Notes under the pieces: generated by a model
Database searches by the model: none
What the model saw: only the letters and a program-made list of their open reading frames with translations
Told to the model about the DNA's origin: nothing
Part shown: piece after piece, positions 1 to 8,798 of the stretch
Layout: every line of letters starts with the position of its first letter
Position numbering within the stretch: position 1 is the first letter of the stretch
NCBI RefSeq assembly: GCF_000972785.3
Contig: NZ_CP011253.3
Span: 4,712,001 to 4,776,000, forward strand
DNA length: 64,000 nucleotides
From: Pandoraea oxalativorans
GTDB lineage: Bacteria > Pseudomonadota > Gammaproteobacteria > Burkholderiales > Burkholderiaceae
Direction: 5' to 3'
Translations under genes and position numbers: made by a program

Positions 1-365
1 TCCGCCTCCACACCCGCGAGTCCACGGTAATAAAGATGCACGGCAATGGCCGCCGAGTAGCGGCGGATTTCCACGAGCGTGAGATGCGCGTGTTCGGCCG
101 ACGTGAACATCAGATACGGCGATTCTTCTTCGATCAGCCCGGCGACCTGATGCAGGCCGTGACGGTGCAGCACTTCCGTGAGTTCGTCGCGGCTGCGGTG
201 CGTGTTCGCATCGGTGGTCGGGTACATCATGCGCAGCAGTGCGAGCGGATGGTCGGCAACGGCGAGCGACAACGCCTGTACGACAGCGTGACTATCGAGA
301 GCCGTAGCCACGGCTTCACCTTCGGGACGATGCTGCGGAAAGAGTTGCTCAAGGGTCAGCGACAT
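1..365 (-). CDS. hypothetical protein, cut by the window edge
   Basis: The reading frame runs leftward from an ATG (CAT on the plus strand at 363-365) and is open to the first base, so 121 N-terminal codons are visible and the C-terminus is missing. The visible part is soluble-looking, with several leucine/alanine-rich helices and no signal peptide or membrane segment. I do not recognise the family. It is divergent from the ferritin-like gene to its right. The frame is uninterrupted and has codon use like its neighbours, which supports a real gene. Confidence 0.6.
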   Translation of the reverse strand, partial: MSLTLEQLFPQHRPEGEAVATALDSHAVVQALSLAVADHPLALLRMMYPTTDANTHRSRDELTEVLHRHGLHQVAGLIEEESPYLMFTSAEHAHLTLVEIRRYSAAIAVHLYYRGLAGVEA

Positions 366-641
366 GATGAGTCCATTGCAAGGTAGCTGCGAAAACTGCG
401 ACAGCGGCTCTACAGTCTAGTCACGTCCGCGCACGCGATATAGCGCGTCGCGCGAATACCTGCGTTGCACGCGCCGCAACAATTACCAAATATTTCGCCC
501 GCCACGCGCGGATGAATCTGTCCTGCCCCCTTCCGCCAGTGCAAGGCAGCGCTGTACGAGCGGCCATGAATGCGATCTGCACGGCGCAGGCATCGCGCTT
601 GGTGATATGATTTTTGTCGACGCCGACAGACCTCATACCGA

Positions 642-1562
642 ATGCGATATCCCGACCAGATGTCCGACACGTTAGCGGCCGCCGTAGCGCAGGCCGACCA
701 TGTCATGCGGCATTGGCAATACGATGTCGACGGCTCCGTGAAAATTGGTTCGGACTCCCACAAACGCATGTTCTGCCGCATGCTGCTGGAGTCTCACAAT
801 CCCTACAAGCCGTCCGTCATCGAGTGGCCGAAGCTGCCGCCCGACGCCCTCAAACGTCTGACTGCGCTGCCCATCTGGGACATCGCCGTGCAGACGGAAG
901 GACGCGCATCGATTCGCGTCGCCACTTACGCGGCCACGATTCAGGACCCGCTGCTGCGTGAAGCCCTCGTCATGGACGGCGAGGAAGAAGCGCGTCGCAA
1001 GGTCGTGCTCTCCAAACTCGTCGAAGCCTACGGCATCGAACTCGCCGCCGAGCCGCCTTACCCGCCGCCGAAAGACGCCGAATGGGCATGGATGAAGACC
1101 GGCTTCAGCGAATGCATCGACAGCTTCGTGGCCTTCGGTCTGTTCCGTTCGGCGCAGCGCTCCGGTTATTTTCCCGAAGCACTGGTCGAGACGTTCGAAC
1201 CGGTGATTCAGGAAGAAGCGCGCCACATCCTCTTTTTCGCAAACTGGGTCGCCTGGTACCGCCGCACGCTGCCGCTCTGGAAGCGTCCGTGGTTTTACGC
1301 CCGTGTCGCGTCCGTCTGGGTCACGCTGATCTGGGATCGCATGGCGATCGCGCGAGGCATCGACACCGACGGCGTCGCACGCGACGCCAACTTTCCGGCG
1401 ACGGGCACGGCCGACATCGGCGAATCGCTCAAGCCGCGCGATCTGATCCTGCTGTGCCTTGAAGAGGACGCCCGGCGCATGGACGGTTACGACAAGCGCC
1501 TGTTGCGTCCGACGTTCGTGCCGAAGCTCGCTCGCATCGCGCTGCGCTTCATGAAAGCCTGA
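642..1562 (+). CDS. ferritin-like domain protein
   Basis: A 306-residue helical protein. A glutamate in the first core helix (near QTEGRAS), a cluster EEEARRK, and an EEARH motif (EExxH type) in a later helix are the spacing expected for a ferritin-like di-iron four-helix bundle. This suggests a metal-dependent oxidase or oxygenase-like enzyme, but the substrate cannot be told. No signal peptide is seen, so it is probably cytoplasmic. An internal ATG at 660 could be the true start; neither start has a strong ribosome binding site. A strong terminator follows at 1626. Confidence 0.75.
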   Translation: MRYPDQMSDTLAAAVAQADHVMRHWQYDVDGSVKIGSDSHKRMFCRMLLESHNPYKPSVIEWPKLPPDALKRLTALPIWDIAVQTEGRASIRVATYAATIQDPLLREALVMDGEEEARRKVVLSKLVEAYGIELAAEPPYPPPKDAEWAWMKTGFSECIDSFVAFGLFRSAQRSGYFPEALVETFEPVIQEEARHILFFANWVAWYRRTLPLWKRPWFYARVASVWVTLIWDRMAIARGIDTDGVARDANFPATGTADIGESLKPRDLILLCLEEDARRMDGYDKRLLRPTFVPKLARIALRFMKA

Positions 1563-1625
1563 CGAACGGCCTCTGCATCGACGAACACCGACGAACACAG
1601 ACGAATTGCGACGGATCGCAAACAC

Positions 1626-1666
1626 AAAAAAAGCCGTCCCGGGCATCACGCCCGGGACGGCTTTTT
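1626..1666. terminator. bidirectional intrinsic terminator
   Basis: A perfect 16-bp stem (arms 1628-1643 and 1651-1666) with a 7-base loop has A-tracts on the left and T-tracts on the right. It can therefore end transcription from both the ferritin-like gene (plus) and the DUF4148 gene (minus), which converge here. Confidence 0.9.
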
Positions 1667-1704
1667 AACTTTCTACTGCTGCGGCACGATCAGCCGCACG
1701 GCGA

Positions 1705-2115
1705 TCAGCTGCCTTGGAACTCGTTCAGTTGGCCAGCAGCGCGGGCACGGGCCAGCTCTTGCTTGACGTCGGCGCGCGACACGCTCGAGCCTTGGGCGAC
1801 GACGGCGACCGGGTAGTCCTGATCGTTTTGTGCCATCAGACCTTCGGCGCGGGCTTGCGCCAGTTCCGTCTTCACTTCGGCGCGGGTCTTGCTCTCACCC
1901 GAAGCGACGTACACCGGGTAGTCGGCGTCGCCTTGCGGGATCAGGCCGTTGGCGCGAGCCTGAGCCAGATCGGCTTGCACGGCAGCACGCGTGAGCGGCT
2001 GACCTTGCGAAGCGATTTCGGGGTAGTTGTTGCCGTTTTCGGCAGCGTTGCTAGCCACGGCACCAAGGGAAGCCACAGCAGCGATAAGTGCGATTGCGAT
2101 GTTCTTGCGGTTCAT
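1705..2115 (-). CDS. DUF4148 domain periplasmic protein
   Basis: A 136-residue protein starting at the ATG at 2115, chosen because AGGAG lies about 8 bases upstream; a longer frame reaches 2133. Residues 1-24 form a typical cleavable signal peptide ending in a Ser-Asn-Ala/Ala-Glu junction. The mature part holds three imperfect repeats of about 35 residues, each with a pattern like TRAxVxxxLAQARAxG followed by DYPV in the first two. This is the DUF4148 pattern, common as multiple copies in Burkholderiales and of unknown function. It is monocistronic, with a terminator downstream. Confidence 0.88.
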   Translation of the reverse strand: MNRKNIAIALIAAVASLGAVASNAAENGNNYPEIASQGQPLTRAAVQADLAQARANGLIPQGDADYPVYVASGESKTRAEVKTELAQARAEGLMAQNDQDYPVAVVAQGSSVSRADVKQELARARAAGQLNEFQGS

Positions 2116-2350
2116 TTTCCTAACTCCTGTCATGTTGCGACGACTTTGTTTTGAATTGCGCCGTCGATGGAAGGAAGTCTAGAACTCGCTCTCACAATGA
2201 AAAACGCGATATTTGTCGAGGAACTATTGCGTCTTTTGATGGGAATAAATGCACCACTTCGGGGCATTCGGGAAATGGAAATGCCGCTGCGTCCGGTAAG
2301 ACCCGGCGAGCAGCGGCATCGCACGCGGTGAGAAAGCTAGAGACGAAGGC

Positions 2351-3298
2351 TTAGTCCGTGAGCGACGCGCCGAGGGCGTCGAGCAGCAAATTGGTGCCGC
2401 GCTCACGGGATCCTGCGTCGTCGTAACCGTCCAGAAATGCGCCTTGCTCGGTCATGACGAGATGGGTACCGCCATCGCGCGCCTTGATGTCGATGGTCGC
2501 GAGCGAGACCGAAATCTTGCGCGTATCCAGATGCATTTCGTACACGTAGACCAGACGCGTGTCGGGGACCACGTCGTAGTAGAGCGCATCGAAAGTCGAC
2601 ACCATGCCGCTCGTCCACCGAGCCTTCGCCGTTTCACGGCCACCCGGACGAACATCCATCGATCGCTCGATCAGCGTCAGACCTTCGCTGCGCGCAAACC
2701 AGCGGTCCTTCGCCTCGCGCTCCGCCAGTGCGCGGAACACACGGGCAGGCGATGCCGGGTATTGGCGTTCGAGACGAAACGTCGAATGCACGACGCTACG
2801 CTGCGTCGGCGCTTCGGCTTCCTTCATGACTTCGCGTCCCAGCTTGTCGAGCGTTTGCGTCCACCCCTGCCCTGCGCCTTCCGGCATCCACGCGAATGCG
2901 GGATCGTGCACCGTATAGCGCTGCTCGACATCGAGCTGCGTGCCTTGCGCCACGTCGGTAAAGCTCGCCGTAGTGAGGGCGCTGAACAAGGCGTGTCCCT
3001 TCTCGTCGGTCACTTTCATGTCGATGACCAGACGCTTCGGTGCATCGACTTCGATGAAACGCCCACGAATCCAGTGCGATTCGCCTTCGGGCGACTGCAT
3101 GCGCAGGTCGAAAGCGCCGCCCGCGTGAGCGTCGATCTGCGCTTCGGGCACCGTGTAACCGGTCGGACAGAACCAACGCTTGACGGCGTCGGTCGAGGTC
3201 CATGCGCGAAACACCACGTCACGCGCCACGGCGTACGTGCGGCCAACGGTGAGCGGACGCGCTTGCGCGCTCGCTTTTGCTTCACTTGCTGTCGTCAT
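2351..3298 (-). CDS. tandem SRPBCC/AHSA1 domain protein
   Basis: A 315-residue protein starting at the ATG at 3298, preceded by GGAGA. It contains two consecutive AHSA1-type START-fold domains (roughly residues 18-150 and 170-315); each begins with an R-x-Y/F-x-x-x-x-x-x-V-F-R-A pattern and has the W-F turn (KRWFCP and DRWFAR). The family binds hydrophobic ligands or acts in stress responses; the ligand here is unknown. The start overlaps the end of the upstream ArsR-family gene by 17 bases, so the two are translationally coupled. ArsR-AHSA1 pairs are a common arrangement. Confidence 0.85.
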   Translation of the reverse strand: MTTASEAKASAQARPLTVGRTYAVARDVVFRAWTSTDAVKRWFCPTGYTVPEAQIDAHAGGAFDLRMQSPEGESHWIRGRFIEVDAPKRLVIDMKVTDEKGHALFSALTTASFTDVAQGTQLDVEQRYTVHDPAFAWMPEGAGQGWTQTLDKLGREVMKEAEAPTQRSVVHSTFRLERQYPASPARVFRALAEREAKDRWFARSEGLTLIERSMDVRPGGRETAKARWTSGMVSTFDALYYDVVPDTRLVYVYEMHLDTRKISVSLATIDIKARDGGTHLVMTEQGAFLDGYDDAGSRERGTNLLLDALGASLTD

Positions 3299-3638
3299 GA
3301 AGGTCTCCTTCGGGCGGCAGGCTGGCCAGATACTCGCCCAATCGGTCGAGATGGCCCTCCCACTCGTGACGGCGCTGGTTGATCCATCGCTCTGCAAGGC
3401 TCAGCGCCTGAGGTTCGATCCGGCACGTGCGCACACGTCCCGCCTTTTCCGTTCGCACCAGCCCCGCACTCTCCAGCACGGAAAGGTGCTGCATGACCGC
3501 CTGCAACGACATCGACAAGGGTTGCGCCAGCGCGCTCACCGACGCCGGCCCCTGCGCCAGCCGCACGAGCATCGCTCGGCGAGAGGCGTCGGCCAGTGCC
3601 TGAAAAGTCAGATCGAGGGTGTTGTCATGGTCAAGCAT
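3282..3638 (-). CDS. ArsR-family transcriptional regulator
   Basis: A 118-residue winged-helix protein beginning with the standard ALADASRRAMLVRL entry and a recognition helix around SLQAVMQHLSVLESAGLV, followed by the wing (RTEKAGRVRTCRIEP). No metal-binding cysteine pair (CxC) is present in the recognition helix, so it is likely an AHSA1-associated ArsR regulator and not a metal sensor. It heads the operon with the tandem AHSA1 gene. A palindrome and a sigma-70-like promoter lie just upstream, and the predicted transcript would have almost no leader. Confidence 0.88.
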   Translation of the reverse strand: MLDHDNTLDLTFQALADASRRAMLVRLAQGPASVSALAQPLSMSLQAVMQHLSVLESAGLVRTEKAGRVRTCRIEPQALSLAERWINQRRHEWEGHLDRLGEYLASLPPEGDLHDDSK

Positions 3639-3645
3639 GTGCTTG

Positions 3646-3686
3646 AGTATAGCTGCGTTAAATACTAAAGCAAGGACTTTAGTATT
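3646..3686 (-). promoter_or_regulatory. arsR promoter and 10-bp inverted-repeat operator
   Basis: A perfect inverted repeat, AATACTAAAG-N6-CTTTAGTATT, lies at 3661-3686. Reading leftward, one arm overlaps a -35-like TTGCTT, which is followed after 16 bases by a -10-like TATACT at 3651-3646. The placement suits autorepression by the ArsR protein. The -10 box lies only about 7 bases before the ATG at 3638. Confidence 0.7.
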
Positions 3687-3740
3687 AGATTTTTCGGAAA
3701 AGACGTCGGCGGCCGGGGCGCCGCCGAAGACTCAGACGGT

Positions 3741-4652
3741 TCAGGTGATGATGTGGTGGTCGCGCGCCCGCACTTGCGCCGTGTGCTGGCGATGCAGGAT
3801 TTCCCGCAGCGATTGCTCGATGGTCTCGGACATGGCGTCGAGCGCCAGATCGTTCGCTTCCAGACCGAACGGCTCCTCGATCTCGGCGCTCACCGCTTCG
3901 AGCGCAAAGAACGTGTACGAGATGAAGGCGACGATGACCGGCGTCATCGGCCCGATCGAGTCGACCAGCCCGAACGGCAGCAGCAGGCTGTAGAGATACG
4001 TCACGCGGTGCAGGATCACGCCGTAGGTGAACGGAATCGGCGTGGTGGCAATGCGTTCGCAGCCGCCGATGGCTTCGCCGAGACGGTCCAGATGCATCTC
4101 CATCGCCTGTGCCAGCGGCGCTTCGATCTGCCCAAGCATGCGACGCTCGCGCAGCCACTCGCCCGCCATCAGCAAAAGGGTGATCGGCTTGAACTGCTTG
4201 CGTGTGAGGCACGCCACGTCTTCGTGATCGAGCAGACGCTCGAAGTCGGCGCGCGGGTCCGTGCCACGCAACTGGTGGCGCATACCGTGCACGAAGGCGA
4301 TGAGATAAGCGACGAAGCGCGGCGAATCGGAGGTGTCCGAGACGAGCGTCATCGATTGGCGGGACAGCGCCCGCGTCTCGTTGAGCACACTGCCCCAGAG
4401 CACGCGGGCTTCCCAATAGCGCGCGTAGCTGGTGGTGTTACGAAAGCCGAGAAAGATCGCGAGCGTAATGCCGATCAGCGAGAACGGGATGAACGTGAGC
4501 GGGATCTTCCATTCGAAGATGCGCCCGTGCGCCAGCGTGACGACAATCGAAATGATCGTGGTGAAAATGAGCTGCGGGGCGATCTTGGGCAAGATCGAGC
4601 CGCGCACGACGAACAGCATGCGCAGCCAATGCAGATTGGGACGGACGATCAT
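3741..4652 (-). CDS. bestrophin-family (YneE-type) membrane protein
   Basis: About 303 residues from the ATG at 4652, chosen because the family begins MIVRP.xHW as here; an in-frame TTG at 4673 would add seven residues. The sequence has the bestrophin/UPF0187 hallmarks: N-terminal membrane helices around residues 15-70 (LIFTTIISIVV, TFIPFSLIGITLAIFLGFRN), the YARYWEARVLWG segment, and a later pair of hydrophobic helices (VIVAFISYTFFALEAVSAEIEEPFG). Bacterial members form pentameric ion channels in the inner membrane. It stands alone between the ArsR operon and mmsB. Confidence 0.85.
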   Translation of the reverse strand: MIVRPNLHWLRMLFVVRGSILPKIAPQLIFTTIISIVVTLAHGRIFEWKIPLTFIPFSLIGITLAIFLGFRNTTSYARYWEARVLWGSVLNETRALSRQSMTLVSDTSDSPRFVAYLIAFVHGMRHQLRGTDPRADFERLLDHEDVACLTRKQFKPITLLLMAGEWLRERRMLGQIEAPLAQAMEMHLDRLGEAIGGCERIATTPIPFTYGVILHRVTYLYSLLLPFGLVDSIGPMTPVIVAFISYTFFALEAVSAEIEEPFGLEANDLALDAMSETIEQSLREILHRQHTAQVRARDHHIIT

Positions 4653-4790
4653 GATGAGGAATGGCGCTCGCAAGCACTGAGGAACCGGCTGTGGGGGTAG
4701 CCGTTGCGGCCGGATGATACGCCGATATTGGCGTCATTGAAATCTCCGAACCTCGTGCCGTGGGTCAGGCGCGTCAAATCGTCGCAATGG

Positions 4791-4826
4791 CGAACGCCCG
4801 TCAGCCGGAAGGCCGACGGGCGTTCG
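4791..4826. other. stem-loop downstream of mmsB
   Basis: A 12-bp perfect stem (arms 4791-4802 and 4815-4826) lies 41 bases past the mmsB stop codon. Neither strand has a T-tract after it, so it is not a canonical intrinsic terminator. It could protect the 3' end of the mmsAB transcript or be a Rho-associated hairpin. Confidence 0.4.
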
Positions 4827-4866
4827 CTGTGCTTGCCATTCGCCTTGCACCGCTCGACACAGCGCG

Positions 4867-5796
4867 TTACTTCACCTCCAGCGCCTGCGCCAGCGTGACC
4901 GGGTCCTGGAAGATGCTCGAAAAATCGAGCCCGCCATGACCATTGGCGCGATGCACCTCGAAGATGCGGCGCGCGAGATCGCCCAGCGGCGTCGCCACGT
5001 CGCTCGACTCGGCCGCACCATGGGCGAGACGCAAATCCTTCGCCATCAGGTCGGTCGCGAAGCCGCCGGTGTACCCGCGCGAGGACGCCGCATTGTCCAT
5101 CACGCCCGGGCAGGGGTTATAGACTTCCAGCGTCCAGTTGCGCCCGGAGCTTTGCTGCATCACCGCAGAGAGCACCTTCGGGTCGAGGCCGTTCGCAATG
5201 CCCAGGCGGAGCGCCTCGCTCGTGCCCGCCATCAAGATGCCCAGCAACATGTTGTTGCACAGCTTGAGCGTCTGCCCCGCGCCGAGCGGGCCGCCGTGGT
5301 GAATTGCGCGCCCCATGTTGCCCAGCAGCGGCCGCATGCGCTCGACGAGCGCCGCATCGCCGCCGACCATGAACGTCAGCGTGCCCCCCGCCGCACCTGC
5401 CGTGCCGCCCGAAACCGGGGCGTCGAGCAGCAACGTGCCGGGGCGCGCAAGCCTGGCCAGTTGACGGGGAATCTCCGGCGGCACCGTGCTGCTGTCGATC
5501 AGCACGGCGTCCGGTGCGGCATTCGCGAGCACGCCTTCGGGGCCGTCGTACGCCGCGAGCACGTGCTCGCCCGCAGGCAACATCGTGATGACGACCTGCG
5601 CGTCGCGCACCGCTTCGGCAATCGACGTCGCCGCGCTGCCGCCCGCGGCTGCGAGACGCTCCACCGCCGCGCCAGACAGGTCGAAGCCGCGCACCGCGTG
5701 TCCGGCCTTCACCAGATTCGCCGCCATCGGACCGCCCATATTGCCCAGGCCGATGAACGCCACGCGCAGCGTCCCTTGTTGAGTTTCCGTAGCCAT
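4867..5796 (-). CDS. mmsB: 3-hydroxyisobutyrate dehydrogenase
   Basis: 309 residues from the ATG at 5796, with GGAGA ahead of it. It oxidises 3-hydroxyisobutyrate to methylmalonate semialdehyde with NAD+ in valine breakdown. The Rossmann glycine motif is at residues 16-21 (GLGNMG), the beta-hydroxyacid dehydrogenase substrate loop is DAPVSGG at 125-131, and the catalytic lysine is K178 in GQTLKLCNN. The C-terminal part has the GFATDLMAKDL segment of HIBADH. It lies directly downstream of mmsA, the enzyme for the next step, and is surely co-transcribed with it. Confidence 0.93.
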   Translation of the reverse strand: MATETQQGTLRVAFIGLGNMGGPMAANLVKAGHAVRGFDLSGAAVERLAAAGGSAATSIAEAVRDAQVVITMLPAGEHVLAAYDGPEGVLANAAPDAVLIDSSTVPPEIPRQLARLARPGTLLLDAPVSGGTAGAAGGTLTFMVGGDAALVERMRPLLGNMGRAIHHGGPLGAGQTLKLCNNMLLGILMAGTSEALRLGIANGLDPKVLSAVMQQSSGRNWTLEVYNPCPGVMDNAASSRGYTGGFATDLMAKDLRLAHGAAESSDVATPLGDLARRIFEVHRANGHGGLDFSSIFQDPVTLAQALEVK

Positions 5797-5828
5797 CGTC
5801 TGTCTCCGAAATCCGTGGAAAAGGCGCG

Positions 5829-7328
5829 TTACTTCAGCGTGATCGTGGTGTTCACACCCGACGGGCCGGTGCCGCGCGCCTGCCAACGTGCGGTGACGGT
5901 CTTCGTCTGTGTCCAGAACAAAATGGCCTGCTTGCCGTTCGGGCCGAGATCGCCGAGCTTCGACGCACGCGAACCGGTAAAGCTGAACCATGCGACCGGC
6001 ACCGGGATCGGCAGGTTGATGCCGACCTGCCCCACATCGATCTCATTCTGGAACTGACGCGCCGCGCCGCCGTCCTGCGTGAACAGCGCTACGCCGTTAC
6101 CGTTCGGGTTCGCGTTGACGAAGGCAATGGCTTCGTCGAGCGTCTCGACCCCGGCCATGCACAGCACCGGCCCGAAGATTTCCTCGCGATAGATCGACAT
6201 CTCGGCCGTCACACCGTCGAAGATGGTCGGACCGACGAAGTTGCCGTCCGGTGCTTCCTTGACCGAGTGACCGCGCCCGTCGAGCAGCAGCTTTGCCCCC
6301 TCTTCCGCGCCTGCGCCGATCAGCTTCTCCACGCGCGCGCGCGCCTGCTTCGAGACGAGCGGCCCAACGTCCGCCTTGCGATCCGTGCCCGGCCCGACCC
6401 TGAGCGCACGGGCGCGCTCGACCAGTTCCGGCACCCACTCGCGGGCTTCGCCCACAAGCACCGCGACCGACGTCGCCATGCAGCGCTGCCCTGCCGCGCC
6501 AAAGGCGGCGCCGAGCAGATGGTTGATGGCCTGCTCGCGATCCGCGTCCGGCAGGATCACGCAGTGATTCTTCGCCCCCATCATCGCCTGACAACGCTTG
6601 CCTGCTTCCGACGCGCGACGATAGATGTGCGTGCCGACATGCGTCGAGCCGATGAACGACACGGCCTTGATATCCGGGTGATCGCAGATCGCGTTCGCGA
6701 TGTCCGGCCCCCCATGCACGACGTTGAGCACCCCCGGCGGCAGACCGGCTTCGAGTGCGAGTTCCGCGAGGCGCAGCGACGCGCTCGGGTCTTGCTCCGA
6801 AGGCTTCAGCACGAACGTATTCCCCGTGGCGACGGCCAGCGGGAACATGAAGCACGGCAGCATCACCGGGAAGTTGAACGCGGTAATGCCCGCGCACACA
6901 CCCAGCGGTTCGATGAGCGTGTAGACGTCGACGCCACCGGCCGCGTTCTGCGCATACTCGCCGAGTTGCAGCGACGCAATCGAGCAAGCGTGCTCCACGA
7001 CTTCGAGACCGCGTCCGACTTCGCCTTCGGCGTCGGGCAGCGTCTTGCCGTGTTCGCGCGTAATCAGTTCGGCGAGTTCGCTCGTGTGATCGCGCAGGAG
7101 TTGCTGGAAGCGCAGCATTACGCGCATGCGATTGGCCTGCGATGTGTTGCGCCAGCCCTTGTAGGCCGCCTTGGCGGAAGCCACGGCCGCATCGAGTTCT
7201 TCGGTCGTCGCGAACGGCACGCGCGCGACGACTTCCTGCGTGGCCGGGTTCACGACGTCGCGCCACTGGGACGTCTTCGATTCGACACGCTTGCCATCGA
7301 TGAGCAGGGGAATGGTGGGTAGGGACAT
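5829..7328 (-). CDS. mmsA: CoA-acylating methylmalonate-semialdehyde dehydrogenase
   Basis: 499 residues, the usual length for MmsA. It converts methylmalonate semialdehyde (or malonate semialdehyde) plus CoA and NAD+ to propionyl-CoA (or acetyl-CoA). It has the aldehyde dehydrogenase oxyanion asparagine in FNFP (N152), the NAD-binding FIGSTHVG loop, and the catalytic cysteine C283 in GQRCMAT. GGAGAG precedes the ATG. Together with mmsB and the upstream amino-acid-binding protein it forms a branched-chain amino acid catabolic block, probably under the divergent LysR regulator at 8799. Confidence 0.94.
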   Translation of the reverse strand: MSLPTIPLLIDGKRVESKTSQWRDVVNPATQEVVARVPFATTEELDAAVASAKAAYKGWRNTSQANRMRVMLRFQQLLRDHTSELAELITREHGKTLPDAEGEVGRGLEVVEHACSIASLQLGEYAQNAAGGVDVYTLIEPLGVCAGITAFNFPVMLPCFMFPLAVATGNTFVLKPSEQDPSASLRLAELALEAGLPPGVLNVVHGGPDIANAICDHPDIKAVSFIGSTHVGTHIYRRASEAGKRCQAMMGAKNHCVILPDADREQAINHLLGAAFGAAGQRCMATSVAVLVGEAREWVPELVERARALRVGPGTDRKADVGPLVSKQARARVEKLIGAGAEEGAKLLLDGRGHSVKEAPDGNFVGPTIFDGVTAEMSIYREEIFGPVLCMAGVETLDEAIAFVNANPNGNGVALFTQDGGAARQFQNEIDVGQVGINLPIPVPVAWFSFTGSRASKLGDLGPNGKQAILFWTQTKTVTARWQARGTGPSGVNTTITLK

Positions 7329-7405
7329 GACACGCTCTCCAGATCGAAACGAATGCAGGGATTCGGGTAAGGGTTGAAGGCCGTCGGGCGACGGCCCGAT
7401 GTCGG

Positions 7406-8644
7406 TTACTTCGCTGCCGTGTTCGTCTTCACGAGCGAACAGGTCGATTTCGACAGCGGCTGGAAGGCTTCCGTCGCGGGGACGGTGGCCACTTTAGTGT
7501 AGTAATCCCACGGGCCTTTGGACTCGGCGGGCGACTTCACGCGGAACAGATACATGTCGTGAATCACGCGACCGTCCGGACGAATCGACGCGTTGTGCAT
7601 GATCGGATCGCGGATCGGCAATTCACGCATCTTTTGCGCAACGACCTTCGCATCCACACTCTTTGCCGCCGCGACCGAGCGCAGGTAATGCAGCACGCTC
7701 GAATACACCCCGGCCTGCACCATCGTCGGCTTCAGATTCTTGTACTTCTTCTGGAAGCGGTCGGACCACGTGCGTGAAGCGTCGTCGAAGTCCCAATAGA
7801 AGCCATCGGTGAACAGCAGCCCTTGTGCCGTATTCAGGCCGAGGGCGTGCACGTCCGACAGAAACACCAGCAGTGCAGCGAGCTTTTGCCCCCGCTGCAC
7901 GATGCCGAATTCGCGCGCCTGCTTGAGCACATTGACGGTGTCCTGCCCGCCGTTGGCGAGCGCCACGACCTGCGCCTTCGAGCTTTGCGCCTGTAACAGA
8001 AACGACGCGTAATCGGACGCATTGAGCGGGTGCCGCGACTGGCCCACGACTGTGCCGCCGAGCGTCTTCACGATATCGGCAGCGTCTTTTTCCAGCGAGT
8101 GCCCGAAGGCGTAGTCGACGGTGATGAAGTACCACGACTTACCGCCGTCGCCGACCACGGCGCGGGCGGTGGCGGCCGACTGCGAGTACGTATCGAACAT
8201 CCAGTGAAAGCCCGTGGGCGAACAGTCTTCGTTGGTCAGGCGCGTGGTGGCAGGCCCGGAGAACAGCACGACACGCTGCTTGTCCATCGCGAGCTTTTGC
8301 ACAGCGAGCGCCGCCGCCGAGTTCGTCAGATCGGCAATCGCGTCGACGTTGTCGCGATCGAACCATTCGCGCGCCTTGTTGGCGGCGACGTCCGCTTTGT
8401 TCTGGTTGTCGGCCGACACCAGTTCGACCTTCATCCCTTTACATTCGGCGGCCAGACAGTCGTCGATGGCCATTTGTGCAGCCACGACCGACCCCGCCCC
8501 GCCCATCGCCGAATACGTACCCGACATATCGGTGAGCACGCCCACCTTGACGGGGCGGTCCGGCAACTGCGCAAACGTTCCGGCTGACGACAATCCCAAG
8601 CCCGCACCGAGTCCCAGCGCGAGCAGCCACGGCTTGATCTTCAT
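7406..8644 (-). CDS. branched-chain amino acid ABC transporter substrate-binding protein
   Basis: 412 residues with a signal peptide (residues 1-25, LGLSSAGTFAQ cleavage region) and a LivK/type I periplasmic binding fold: VKVGVLTDMSGTYSAMGG at the start, the AIADLTNSAAALAVQKLA segment, and the YFITVDYAFGHSLEKD lobe crossover. It would capture branched-chain amino acids, short-chain acids or aromatic acids in the periplasm. No permease or ATPase genes are adjacent, so it must use transporter parts encoded elsewhere. It shares an orientation and probably a promoter with mmsA-mmsB, 77 bases upstream of mmsA. Confidence 0.88.
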   Translation of the reverse strand: MKIKPWLLALGLGAGLGLSSAGTFAQLPDRPVKVGVLTDMSGTYSAMGGAGSVVAAQMAIDDCLAAECKGMKVELVSADNQNKADVAANKAREWFDRDNVDAIADLTNSAAALAVQKLAMDKQRVVLFSGPATTRLTNEDCSPTGFHWMFDTYSQSAATARAVVGDGGKSWYFITVDYAFGHSLEKDAADIVKTLGGTVVGQSRHPLNASDYASFLLQAQSSKAQVVALANGGQDTVNVLKQAREFGIVQRGQKLAALLVFLSDVHALGLNTAQGLLFTDGFYWDFDDASRTWSDRFQKKYKNLKPTMVQAGVYSSVLHYLRSVAAAKSVDAKVVAQKMRELPIRDPIMHNASIRPDGRVIHDMYLFRVKSPAESKGPWDYYTKVATVPATEAFQPLSKSTCSLVKTNTAAK

Positions 8645-8756
8645 CGCTTTTGTCTCCTTCAGGTCTTTTATGCTTTCGTCGCCGACGTCTATGCGTGGCG
8701 CTCATAAATTGTATTTGTGCGAATTTGCTTTGCATAGCGAAAATCTGCATCTACTT

Positions 8757-8772
8757 TGTGCATAAATGCACA
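8757..8772. promoter_or_regulatory. 7-bp palindrome in the livK-like/LysR divergent region
   Basis: TGTGCAT-AA-ATGCACA is a perfect inverted repeat lying between the divergent genes and 26 bases before the LysR start at 8799. The surrounding 60 bases are much more AT-rich than the genome. This is a likely operator for the adjacent LysR protein, controlling itself and the valine catabolic genes. Confidence 0.5.
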
Positions 8773-8798
8773 TAGCGACTTCACATAGGAGCGGGGGT

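Noticed and set aside
7379..7396. Hairpin GGCCGTC/GACGGCC between the binding-protein gene and mmsA
   Set aside because: It is short and lacks a T-tract in either direction, so I do not call a terminator.
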